Assembly (NCBI RefSeq): GCF_024397855.1
Contig: NZ_CP073343.1
Coordinates: 3,720,001-3,784,000 of the forward strand
Reading direction: 5' to 3'
Length of the DNA: 64,000 nt
Source: Marinomonas rhizomae
Lineage (GTDB): Bacteria; Pseudomonadota; Gammaproteobacteria; Pseudomonadales; Marinomonadaceae
Under the pieces are notes generated by a model. The model ran no database searches. It had not been told where the DNA came from and saw only the letters and a program-made list of their open reading frames with translations. Shown piece after piece: positions 56,698 to 64,000 of this stretch; the stretch's first letter is position 1, and each line of letters opens with the position of its first letter. Made by a program: the position numbers and the translations under genes.

Positions 56698-58221
56698 TTA
56701 CTGAACATCCGCAAAATGCGTTGCTAGCAACGCGTTACTGCGAACCAACAGACTACTTTTTTCGATTTCTGGTGCTAACCAGCGATCTTCATCATAAGAA
56801 GGAATACTTTCACGAATCAGCTCCCACGCTTTAAAAGTTCCCTCTCCCATGCTGCCAGGTTCAATAAACTCACAGGCTTGGGCGGCACAAAGGTACTCGA
56901 TCGCTAAGATTTTGTTAGTGTTTTCCAGTACGGTTAATAACTTAAGCGCAGCCATGGTGCCCATACTCAAATGATCTTCCTGCAAGGCAGAAGTCACATA
57001 ATTATCTGTCACTGCAGGTACCGCAAAGCGTTTGTTCTCGGCACACAAAGAAGCAGCCACATATTGAACAATCATCATGCCAGAGTTCACACCTGGTTCA
57101 GACACCAAGTAGGCAGGTAAACCGCTGACCAATGGATTCACCAGTCGATCCAAGCGGCGTTCAGAAATGCCTCCTAACTCAGCAATGCTGATGGCCATCA
57201 AATCCGCCGCAATGGCCACACTCTCACCGTGAGGATTGGCTTGCGAGACTACACGATAATTTTCCGGCGTGCCAAGCACCAACGGATTGTCAGTAGCCGA
57301 ACTAAGCTCCGTATTTACTTGCATAGCAACATGCTTAAGTTGATCTCTTACCGCGCCATGCACTTGAGGAATAGAGCGAACACTTAAGGCATCCTGAGTG
57401 CGAATGCCGTGATGACTCGTTAGATTTTCACTGCCTTTGAGCAGACCTCGTAAATTACGTCCAACCGTTTGTACACCTTCATAAGGCTTTAACGATAAGA
57501 CTTCTGGGTCGAGTGCATCTTGCTGGCCTTCTAATGCCTCAAAACTTAACGCACTAATAACATCTGCCCATTTGGTTAAGCGCCATGCGTCATCTATCGC
57601 AAGACAAGATAACCCTGTCATACATGGCGTGCCGTTCACTAGACTTAAACCGTCTTTTGCACCCAATCTAATTGGCTCCAACCCTTCCGCCAAAAAAGCA
57701 TCGGTGGTTGGTACTACCTTGCCTTGATAAGAAACGGTTCCGATACCTAATAAGCAAACACCAATATGCGCCATATGCGTTAAATAACCGACTGATCCCT
57801 GGCTAGGCACCTGAGGTGTTATTCCACGATTCAAGAAATCCAATAAGCCTTGAACCAGATTGCGGTGAATACCAGATTTTCCCTTACTGTAATTCACCAC
57901 CGCCGCGCACATAATGGCGCGGCACTGCTCATCGGGTAAGATTGGCCCAACGCCACAAGCATGGCTGAGCAAGGTGTTACGAGACAACTTACTCAGTTGC
58001 TCTGCCGTCAAACTCACACTACAAAGCGACCCTAAACCTGTGTTAATGCCATAAGCATTTTTGCCACTTTTAACAATGCATTGAACAATAAGCTGGGCGT
58101 TATCAATTTTCTCCCAGATGGAGTCCGATAACTCTAGCAAGGCGCCATAACGCGCTACTTGCACAACGTCTTGCCAACGAATCGCTTGTTCGCCAATTAT
58201 TACTTTTGCACTATTACTCAT
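56698..58221 (-). CDS. hutH2: HutH-like aromatic amino acid lyase homologue lacking the MIO triad
   Basis: A 507-residue homologue of histidine ammonia-lyase over its whole length. It keeps Tyr57 (AYGINTGLG), His87 (LLSHACG), the NGTP segment, Arg in DALSVR and Glu in QEDHLSM. But residues 142-152 read GSVGYLTHMAH where active lyases have [14 protein letters not shown]: the three residues Ala-Ser-Gly that cyclise to MIO are exactly missing and the next Asp is Tyr. The Tyr of DPYSLR is Ala (DALSVR), and GGNFHAEP is QANPHGES. No stop or frameshift is seen. I start at ATG 58221 (TTG 58233 possible). It follows hutV directly, so it is co-expressed with the transporter. Function unknown. Confidence 0.88.
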   Translation of the reverse strand: MSNSAKVIIGEQAIRWQDVVQVARYGALLELSDSIWEKIDNAQLIVQCIVKSGKNAYGINTGLGSLCSVSLTAEQLSKLSRNTLLSHACGVGPILPDEQCRAIMCAAVVNYSKGKSGIHRNLVQGLLDFLNRGITPQVPSQGSVGYLTHMAHIGVCLLGIGTVSYQGKVVPTTDAFLAEGLEPIRLGAKDGLSLVNGTPCMTGLSCLAIDDAWRLTKWADVISALSFEALEGQQDALDPEVLSLKPYEGVQTVGRNLRGLLKGSENLTSHHGIRTQDALSVRSIPQVHGAVRDQLKHVAMQVNTELSSATDNPLVLGTPENYRVVSQANPHGESVAIAADLMAISIAELGGISERRLDRLVNPLVSGLPAYLVSEPGVNSGMMIVQYVAASLCAENKRFAVPAVTDNYVTSALQEDHLSMGTMAALKLLTVLENTNKILAIEYLCAAQACEFIEPGSMGEGTFKAWELIRESIPSYDEDRWLAPEIEKSSLLVRSNALLATHFADVQ

Positions 58222-58236
58222 TATATCGCTCAATTT

Positions 58237-59064
58237 TCACACAGTTGCGGCGCGACGCTGAACAAAGCGGTCAACGTATTCGTCCGCAGGATTATTCAAA
58301 ATATCATGAGGCGTGCCGACCTGAATCAATTGCCCGTCTTTCATGATCGCAATACGATTACCAATACGCAGCGCTTCGTCCAAGTCATGAGTGATAAACA
58401 CGATGGTTTTGTGAAGTGTGCTTTGCAATGTTAAAAGCTGGTCCTGCATTTCTGTACGAATAAGCGGATCTAAGGCACTAAACGCCTCATCCATCAAAAT
58501 AATATCGGTATCCGCAGCTAACGCACGCGCCAAGCCTACACGCTGACGCATCCCGCCAGATAATTGTGCAGGATAACGAGATTCATAACCTTTCAGGCCA
58601 ACCGTGTCTATCCAATAATTGGCTTTTTCTTCTTGGTACGCTTTGGTTTCACCGCGTACTTTTAAGCCGTAACCAACATTGTCCAATACGGTTTTGTGAG
58701 GCAATAAACCAAAGCTTTGAAACACCATACTGATTTTATTACGGCGGAACTGACGTAGTTGATTTGAGTTGTATTGCAGGATGTCTTCACCGTCTACGTA
58801 AATATGACCACTTGTCGGGTCAATCAGACGATTAAAGTGGCGCACTAAGGTAGATTTTCCTGAACCAGACAAACCCATGATGACAAAAATCTCGCCAGAG
58901 TCGATGCTCATTGAAATGTCATTTACGCCAACCACACAACCGGTTTTGGCCAAAATATCACTTTTTGATTCAGCGCTTTCGATCAGTTTTATTGCAGCGG
59001 GAACATTGTCGCCAAATACCTTAAATACGTTTTCGATTATTATTTTTTGCTTTGAAGAGGTCAT
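58237..59064 (-). CDS. hutV: ABC transporter ATPase, HutV (ProV-like)
   Basis: A 275-residue ATPase of the glycine betaine/proline (ProU-like) family. Walker A is GLSGSGKSTLVRHFNRL, the signature LSGGMRQRVGLARAL, and Walker B DIILMDEAFSALDP. It lacks the C-terminal CBS pair of ProV and so is shorter than that enzyme. Such ATPases form the histidine-uptake system HutXWV in Pseudomonas and Sinorhizobium. hutW ends two bases before it, and the HutH-like gene follows 15 bases after its stop. Confidence 0.9.
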   Translation of the reverse strand: MTSSKQKIIIENVFKVFGDNVPAAIKLIESAESKSDILAKTGCVVGVNDISMSIDSGEIFVIMGLSGSGKSTLVRHFNRLIDPTSGHIYVDGEDILQYNSNQLRQFRRNKISMVFQSFGLLPHKTVLDNVGYGLKVRGETKAYQEEKANYWIDTVGLKGYESRYPAQLSGGMRQRVGLARALAADTDIILMDEAFSALDPLIRTEMQDQLLTLQSTLHKTIVFITHDLDEALRIGNRIAIMKDGQLIQVGTPHDILNNPADEYVDRFVQRRAATV

Positions 59065-59066
59065 AC

Positions 59067-59912
59067 TTATGCTCCGTATTTTGGCTTGCCATAGGCTTGT
59101 GTGATTCGGTCAAACACCACAGCTAAAATAACAATGGCCAATCCAGCTTCGAGCCCACGCCCCACATTTAGTGTCTGAATGCCAATAAGAACATCTTCGC
59201 CCAATCCTCGAGCGCCAATCATAGAAGCAATCACAACCATAGAAAGAGCCATCATGGTAGTTTGGTTAATACCCGCCATAATGCTAGGCAAGGACAAAGG
59301 CAACTGCACACCAAAGAGCAGCTGAGAACGAGTCACACCAAAAGAATGCACAGCTTCAATAACTTCTTTATCCACTTGGCGAATACCCAGATCTGTTAAC
59401 CGTATAAGAGGTGGCACAGCATAAATAACTGTCGCAAAAATAGCGGGCACTTTCCCTAAGCCAAACAACATAAGCACTGGAATCAAGTAAACAAAACTTG
59501 GCATGGTTTGCATGATATCCAGCATCGGCATAAGTACTTTTCGCAACCTATCACTGCGCGCAGAAAGTATCCCCATCGGTATACCAATCAATACCGAAAT
59601 AAAGGTGGAAATCAGCATCAGCGCCAAGGTTTGCATGAGCTTATCCCACAAGCCAACTGCTCCGACAAAAAAGAGCAAGCCTGTAAGAATCACCGTTGGC
59701 AAAATTTTTCTAGTCGCATGAAAAGCAATGACCGCCACAAATATAAGCATCATCCACCAGGGTACAAAGCGGAGAAACTTTTCAAGATTCACGATGGAAA
59801 TTAAAAGGACATCAGAAATATGTCGAAAGACATCACCGTAATTGGTTACAAGATCATCAACCCAAGCGTTGATCCAATTAGCGGTTGTAAAAGTAAACTG
59901 CTGTGGAAACAT
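59067..59912 (-). CDS. hutW: ABC transporter permease, HutW (ProW-like)
   Basis: A 281-residue inner-membrane permease. The N-terminal part (about 1-60) is periplasmic and membrane helix 1. The core contains the sequence TMPSFVYLIPVLMLFGLGKVPA and the EAA-like loop VDKEVIEAVHSFGVTRSQLLFGVQLPLSLPSIMAGI that docks on HutV. Six or seven hydrophobic segments are visible. It follows hutX, with a hairpin between them, and is contiguous with hutV. Confidence 0.9.
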   Translation of the reverse strand: MFPQQFTFTTANWINAWVDDLVTNYGDVFRHISDVLLISIVNLEKFLRFVPWWMMLIFVAVIAFHATRKILPTVILTGLLFFVGAVGLWDKLMQTLALMLISTFISVLIGIPMGILSARSDRLRKVLMPMLDIMQTMPSFVYLIPVLMLFGLGKVPAIFATVIYAVPPLIRLTDLGIRQVDKEVIEAVHSFGVTRSQLLFGVQLPLSLPSIMAGINQTTMMALSMVVIASMIGARGLGEDVLIGIQTLNVGRGLEAGLAIVILAVVFDRITQAYGKPKYGA

Positions 59913-59941
59913 ATCAGTACCTAATTTTTATTCGAAAAATG

Positions 59942-59973
59942 CGCCTTCTCTGCATTTCCTTTAAGAGAAGGCG
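59942..59973. terminator. Intercistronic hairpin between hutX and hutW
   Basis: CGCCTTCTCT (59942-59951) pairs perfectly with AGAGAAGGCG (59964-59973) around a 12-base loop, with no T run. It sits just behind the binding-protein gene, as in the liv operon, and probably raises hutX mRNA relative to hutWV. Confidence 0.75.
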
Positions 59974-59979
59974 TCATGA

Positions 59980-60948
59980 TTAAAGACCGCTTTGAATGTT
60001 TTTCGCCGCGTTAGCACTCACCCACGTCGTCCAAATCTCAGGCTTTTCTTTTAAGAAAGTTTTGGCCAGTTCAGGCGCATCAATATGCTCTACGCTCATA
60101 CGCGCTAAATAGGTATTTAACAGATCAATAGGGATATTTACTTTCGAAAGCACATTCACAAGCTCAGGCGCTTCATCGTGAAAGGTTTTAGATAGTCCAA
60201 CTTGAATAGTAACGCTTTTGTCTACGCCCGGTTTTTCCTCTAATTTGATTACATCAACACGACCTAAAAGCGCGGTTGGTGACCAGTAATAGAATAAAAT
60301 AGGTTCTTTACGTTTATAGCTAGACAGTACTGCTGCATCTAAGGCAGGGCCCGTGCCGGATCGGAAATTCGTATAGCTGTTTTCTAAACCATAATCTTTT
60401 AGCATTTCTGTGTTTTCTGTTTCACATGTCCAGCCAGCAGGACAGTTATAGAAGCGACCTTTAGAGGGCTCTTCTTGATCTCGAAAAATAGCAGAGTACT
60501 GAGCGAGATCGGCAATATTTTTTAAATTAGGAGCGCTGGCTTTAATACCACGGGAAGCATCCCCTTCAACCACAAAACGTGGTACGTACCAACCTTCTAC
60601 CGCGCCGACTACTGGCGCTCCAACACCTACAACTTTGCCCGCTTCAGCCGCTTTATTCCACACTTCACTTCGGCCTACCCACTCTTCCGCAAACACTTGA
60701 ATATCATTGGTGCTAAGAGCATTTTCCATTGAGATAGAGTTACCAGGTAAGCTATCTACTTTACAGCCATAACCTTCTTTTAAAAGTGTTTGCATGATCT
60801 CAGTTAGCAGCATGCCACTTTCCCAATTCAGTCCTGCAAATTTCACCGCTTTACCTGAATCGCACCAATCACTGGCAAAACTGGCATTTGCGCCAGCAGT
60901 TAAAGCAAGGCCCACAGCAACACATTTTACTTTGCTCATTACTTTCAT
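59980..60948 (-). CDS. hutX: ABC transporter substrate-binding protein, HutX (OpuAC family)
   Basis: A 322-residue periplasmic binding protein. The signal peptide (KCVAVGLALTAGANASFA) is cleaved before SDWCDSGKAVKFAGLNWESG. The domain is the OpuAC/ProX type used for compatible solutes and, in hut loci, histidine. Two cysteines (CPAGWTCET) could form a disulfide. I start at ATG 60948-60946, which has AGGAAC nine bases upstream; ATG 60939 is also possible. It is first of hutXWV, behind a HutC-like operator. Confidence 0.88.
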   Translation of the reverse strand: MKVMSKVKCVAVGLALTAGANASFASDWCDSGKAVKFAGLNWESGMLLTEIMQTLLKEGYGCKVDSLPGNSISMENALSTNDIQVFAEEWVGRSEVWNKAAEAGKVVGVGAPVVGAVEGWYVPRFVVEGDASRGIKASAPNLKNIADLAQYSAIFRDQEEPSKGRFYNCPAGWTCETENTEMLKDYGLENSYTNFRSGTGPALDAAVLSSYKRKEPILFYYWSPTALLGRVDVIKLEEKPGVDKSVTIQVGLSKTFHDEAPELVNVLSKVNIPIDLLNTYLARMSVEHIDAPELAKTFLKEKPEIWTTWVSANAAKNIQSGL

Positions 60949-61069
60949 GTGATCGTTCCTCATGTTCGTTTTTTTAATTTGGCCACAAGTTATCGATGCG
61001 CCTCAGCTAACCCACACCTAATGGAATTAATTGCATCAATAATATTTTATACAACAACTGGTAGTAACA

Positions 61070-61079
61070 TGTATATACA
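61070..61079. promoter_or_regulatory. Putative HutC operator before hutX
   Basis: A third TGTATATACA in the context CATGTATATACAAGC lies 121 bases upstream of the hutX start, in the gap after hutC. It should make histidine uptake subject to HutC. Confidence 0.65.
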
Positions 61080-61161
61080 AGCAAGCCATATGCCAACATT
61101 TTTTTTCAAACTAATCGTGAAAGAAATAAAGGAAAATAAGAAAAGATAGGTCGTACAGCAC

Positions 61162-61196
61162 ATAAAAAAGCCCTTTCTATGCACTAAAAAGGGCTT
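61162..61196 (-). terminator. Terminator after hutC
   Basis: On the minus strand AAGCCCTTT, an 11-base loop and AAAGGGCTT form a 9-bp stem followed by a run of six T. It lies 26 bases after the hutC stop and ahead of the hutX promoter. Confidence 0.85.
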
Positions 61197-61221
61197 CGAC
61201 GCACCAAAATAAAACAAAAAA

Positions 61222-61989
61222 CTAACGACCAAAATGTCCGAATAGTTGAAAACGCGAACCAGGGTGTAATAGGCGAGCAGCCGTTACGATATCATCGCCC
61301 GCCCAAGTACGACGTTTGATTTGTAAACAAGGTTCTGATGCTTGAATTTGTAGGCGTTCGCATTCGACAGCATTAGGCAAGACAGCTTCCACTAAATGCT
61401 CGCCTTCCGTCATCGGTGCTACGCTCATCAGGTATTCATAAGGCGTGTGTCTGGCAAAATCTTGTTTATCGTAATCTGGTGCTAACGTTGCATTAACAAT
61501 TCGTTCTTCTATTTGAATAGGTAAATCGTTTTCGAAGTGCAAAACCACAGAGCGAAAAATGCCATGATTTGTACGAACGCCGAGCGTCATTGCCTCTTCC
61601 ATGGAGGCTTTGGCAGATTCCAGTACTAATAATTCAGAACGATGTTTATGGCCACGAGCAGCAACCTCTTCCGCTATGTTATGAACTTCAAATAACGCTG
61701 AATGAGCTTTTTTCTCCGCAACAAACGTACCTAAGCCTTGGTGACGAACAAGGTAGCCTTCTGCCGTTAATTCACGTAATGCACGATTCACCGTCATACG
61801 ACTCACACCCAATGCCTTAACGACTTCCGCCTCCGAAGGTATACGTTGATTCGTTTGCCACTCACCCGATGAAATTTTTAACGAGATAGCCTGTTTTAGT
61901 TTGGCATAAATAGGCTGTGGTGCATCTGGTAAATCATCGAACAAGTTAGCTAAATTGGGAGCGGTTACGTCAGACACTAGAGATTCCAT
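61222..61989 (-). CDS. hutC: Histidine utilisation repressor HutC (GntR family)
   Basis: A 255-residue repressor. The GntR winged helix-turn-helix covers about residues 24-92 (PIYAKLKQAISLKISSGEWQ, RIPSEAEVVKALGVSRMTVN, EGYLVRHQGLGTFVA). It is followed by a UTRA effector domain (about 105-250) with ERIVNATLAPDYDKQDF and QIKRRTWAGDDIVTAARLLH, typical of HutC, which binds urocanate and then releases DNA. A TGTCTATACA site lies 59 bases upstream, fitting autoregulation. Confidence 0.94.
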   Translation of the reverse strand: MESLVSDVTAPNLANLFDDLPDAPQPIYAKLKQAISLKISSGEWQTNQRIPSEAEVVKALGVSRMTVNRALRELTAEGYLVRHQGLGTFVAEKKAHSALFEVHNIAEEVAARGHKHRSELLVLESAKASMEEAMTLGVRTNHGIFRSVVLHFENDLPIQIEERIVNATLAPDYDKQDFARHTPYEYLMSVAPMTEGEHLVEAVLPNAVECERLQIQASEPCLQIKRRTWAGDDIVTAARLLHPGSRFQLFGHFGR

Positions 61990-62047
61990 ATGTTCATGAA
62001 TTTAAGGGGAAATTATATCGTGAGTCGGCAAGAACAAACAATAAACT

Positions 62048-62057
62048 TGTCTATACA
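62048..62057. promoter_or_regulatory. Putative HutC autoregulatory operator
   Basis: TGTCTATACA, preceded by CT as in the hutF site, differs at one position from the TGTATATACA found before hutU, hutF and hutX. It lies 59 bases upstream of hutC. Confidence 0.5.
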
Positions 62058-62060
62058 CTA

Positions 62061-62720
62061 CTAAATAGGTGCCAGCCAGAGTGCAGCTAACCACGAAAGC
62101 CCCATCAATAAAGAAAAGATCACGCCCCAGCGGGGCGTCTTCACGTCAACCGATGCCATTGTTTGATGCTTTTTACGACCATGAATCATAGCTTTAATAA
62201 GGCGCTCTTTAAGGCAAAGCTCATGGTAAAGCACAGCCAATACATGCATAGCGACCAGCCCTAATAGGACGTTAGGTAAGAAATGATGAATCGATGCCAA
62301 TTGGCTAGCCAAATCTTCTGAAATAAGAGAATAAAAAGGCCCAAACCAAAACACTTCATCACTGGTAAATAACCCTGTTCCCCACTGCACAGAAAGCGCA
62401 AGCAATAAAACTACCACCATCAATGCACCAACTGGATTATGACCTAAATATTTTTTGGGTCGACCTGATAACAACGACATAGCAAAGCGAAAAGCAACCT
62501 TTGGCCCCTTAACAAAATGACTAAAGCGCGCGTAGTAGGAACCGTAAAAGCCATAAAGCACACGGGCAATAATCACCGCAGACAAACCATAGCCCATATA
62601 AAAATGATACTGCACATAATCGCTTTCTGATTTTCCTGTGACAATTAAACCCGTAAACAAAAGCACTATCAGCCAATGGCTAATTCTCACAGGCCAATCC
62701 CATACCAGTGTTGACTTCAT
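62061..62720 (-). CDS. Cytochrome b561 family protein
   Basis: A 219-residue inner-membrane di-haem cytochrome b of the b561/Ni-Fe-hydrogenase b-subunit type. It begins STLVWDWPVRISHWLIVLLF with the first His, and has HFYMGYGLSAVIIARVLYGF, then HHFLPNVLLGLVAMHVLAVLYHE with His residues. Four membrane helices can be traced. I start at ATG 62720 behind GAGGAT. It is upstream of hutC on the same strand but is unlikely to belong to hut. The electron-transfer partner is unknown. Confidence 0.88.
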   Translation of the reverse strand: MKSTLVWDWPVRISHWLIVLLFTGLIVTGKSESDYVQYHFYMGYGLSAVIIARVLYGFYGSYYARFSHFVKGPKVAFRFAMSLLSGRPKKYLGHNPVGALMVVVLLLALSVQWGTGLFTSDEVFWFGPFYSLISEDLASQLASIHHFLPNVLLGLVAMHVLAVLYHELCLKERLIKAMIHGRKKHQTMASVDVKTPRWGVIFSLLMGLSWLAALWLAPI

Positions 62721-62888
62721 ATTAACTATCCTCATTGTGCTCTAGACTGCTCAAAAATCGCTCGCTTGCAATATAGAGACATTAAACACTATGCTGTGAA
62801 AAGCAAGAATCTGATTGCCTAATATCTGCGATTAGACGATAAACATGTATCTCTGAGCGTTATCAATATTCGAAGGCGAGGCAAAAAC

Positions 62889-63920
62889 ATGGTTGTCATT
62901 GTATTCCTGATTACATTTTGCATTGTGTTGTTTTTAACATACTTACTAACTTGTAAGGGACGTTTCTATAACCGACAAAATGCCGTAATTGGTGCACCTA
63001 TTGATATGGTGGCAGAAGATTTAAGCGACCTTACTAACTGGCAAAACTGGCTACCTTGGTTGGTTTACGAACCTAAAGCCCATATTGATTATGAATACTT
63101 ACATTCCGGTATCCATTCCGTTTTTCCCACCTGTTTAGTTTGGCAAGGTACGCTTATTAAAAAGGGCTATATCACATTAGAACCGGCTCGCTCTGGTGCT
63201 CATTACTTTCATACTTTATTAGAAGCCCCAGCATTTTATCCGAACGACGTACATTTCAATATTGAACTCACCAAGCAAAAAGAACGCACTTTGGTTACTA
63301 TTCAAATCACTGGTAAGCTCCCTTTTTTCAGCCGCTGGAAGCAAAAACACTACAGCATCTGTGCAGAGAAAGACGCGGAACTCGCCCTACTAAAATTATT
63401 GGCTTACTTAAATAAATACAGCACAGCATCCAGCCACGAATACAACGCGCCAAACTTTGAGTGGCTTGATAAATCCAAGCTAGAGAATATCGATGCGGTG
63501 ACTCGTCCCTTCATCGTGAGCAACCAGCCGATGTCGCAAAAAATGGATCAAGGCTTCCATGATTTGATAACTGAGCTTGGTCCAGAAAACCCACCAGCAG
63601 GCCCAAGCTTTGCACTTTACGAAAAGGCCGATATTAGCCACCATTACTTCTCAGGCCGATTAGGTATCCCTGTGCAAAATTTAGTGCCGTGTGAGCTGTG
63701 CCCTGAGCGAATTGTCTTGCGCGGCAACTATTTGCATCTACGCTATAAAGGCGACTACCAAAACCTTTCCTTAGCTTGGCATGTTTTATACAACTTTATG
63801 CGCATACAAAACTTAAAACGAGATAGGAGACACTACGGTGTAGAAATCTTCGAGGTTGGGCCAGCTCAGACAAACAACTCAAAGGACTACATTACCTCGG
63901 TATATTTACCCATCAAATAA
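62889..63920 (+). CDS. Membrane-anchored SRPBCC / effector-binding domain protein
   Basis: A 343-residue protein with an N-terminal membrane helix (residues 1-20, VVIVFLITFCIVLFLTYLL). An SRPBCC (polyketide cyclase-like) domain follows (about 30-170; IGAPIDMVAEDLSDLTNWQN). The C-terminal part (about 190-343) resembles GyrI/AraC-type effector-binding domains (GPSFALYEKADISHHYFSGR, FEVGPAQTNNSKDYITSVYL). No DNA-binding domain is present. Related proteins are common and uncharacterised; a small-molecule or lipid binding role is a guess. Confidence 0.7.
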   Translation: MVVIVFLITFCIVLFLTYLLTCKGRFYNRQNAVIGAPIDMVAEDLSDLTNWQNWLPWLVYEPKAHIDYEYLHSGIHSVFPTCLVWQGTLIKKGYITLEPARSGAHYFHTLLEAPAFYPNDVHFNIELTKQKERTLVTIQITGKLPFFSRWKQKHYSICAEKDAELALLKLLAYLNKYSTASSHEYNAPNFEWLDKSKLENIDAVTRPFIVSNQPMSQKMDQGFHDLITELGPENPPAGPSFALYEKADISHHYFSGRLGIPVQNLVPCELCPERIVLRGNYLHLRYKGDYQNLSLAWHVLYNFMRIQNLKRDRRHYGVEIFEVGPAQTNNSKDYITSVYLPIK

Positions 63921-63993
63921 TTGGCTTAGCCGCTTTTTTATGGGACAGTCTAATCTGAAATGACCATAACCTAACAAGTAAGGAAGTGCAGAC

Positions 63994-64000
63994 GTGACAA
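63994..64000 (+). CDS. Possible start of a further gene (partial)
   Basis: GTG at 63994-63996 is preceded by AAGGAAG at 63980-63986, a good ribosome site spaced seven bases away. The window ends seven bases later, so nothing can be said of the product. Confidence 0.3.

Overview
The window reads as chromosomal DNA of a marine-type gammaproteobacterium. My best guess is Marinomonas or a close Oceanospirillales relative. This is inferred from gene orders (ubiE-ubiB-hisE-tatABC, glnA-ntrB-ntrC, gpmI-envC-ctpA-yibQ), moderate G+C and dense coding; no database was consulted. I saw no rRNA, tRNA, insertion sequence, prophage or CRISPR. The one clear piece of wreckage is a 5'-truncated, frameshifted ketosynthase remnant near 43 kb.

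Layout. 0-8.7 kb holds housekeeping genes: the tail of a GGDEF protein, ubiE, ubiB, hisE, tatABC, and on the minus strand dtd, typA and thiI. 8.7-13.3 kb is the nitrogen-control locus glnA-ntrB-ntrC, with a sigma-54 promoter and an NtrC site before glnA. 13.4-14.5 kb holds a DUF3461 gene and tsaC. 14.7-19.7 kb is a complete branched-chain amino acid ABC operon livKHMGF (minus); its promoter also looks like an NtrC/sigma-54 promoter, which would tie uptake to nitrogen status. 20.2-25.4 kb is the cell-separation operon gpmI-envC-ctpA-yibQ (minus).

25.5-31.6 kb resembles the Pseudomonas lysine catabolic locus: a pipecolate-oxidase-like flavoenzyme (amaA), an aminoadipate-semialdehyde dehydrogenase (amaB), LysR regulators and a short DUF1338/HglS-type 2-oxoadipate dioxygenase. 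31.8-37.1 kb carries a rhodanese, grxC, secB, a putative operon of a 40-residue CxxC membrane peptide plus three lipoproteins (one LpoB), and a SEC-C protein. 37.2-39.6 kb is pobA with a divergent AraC-type regulator. 40.2-42.9 kb has an EAL-CBS-GGDEF protein and a PlcP-like metallophosphoesterase. Each is preceded by three 11-bp-spaced Pho-box-like repeats, suggesting a phosphate-starvation module. 43.5-48.6 kb has two nitroreductases, a peroxiredoxin, a DadA-like flavoenzyme, a LysR regulator and a DUF924 protein.

48.7-62.0 kb is a large histidine-utilisation (hut) locus: hutG, hutI, hutH, hutU (minus), hutF, hutD (plus), then hutX, hutW, hutV, a second hutH homologue and hutC (minus). Four TGTATATACA-type palindromes in front of hutU, hutF, hutX and hutC look like HutC operators. 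Histidine would enter by HutXWV and be degraded by HutH, HutU, HutI, HutF and HutG to glutamate. The most unusual protein is the second HutH homologue: it lacks exactly the Ala-Ser-Gly triad that forms the MIO cofactor of this family, while the true HutH keeps it. The window ends with a cytochrome b561 gene and a membrane-anchored SRPBCC/effector-binding-like protein.
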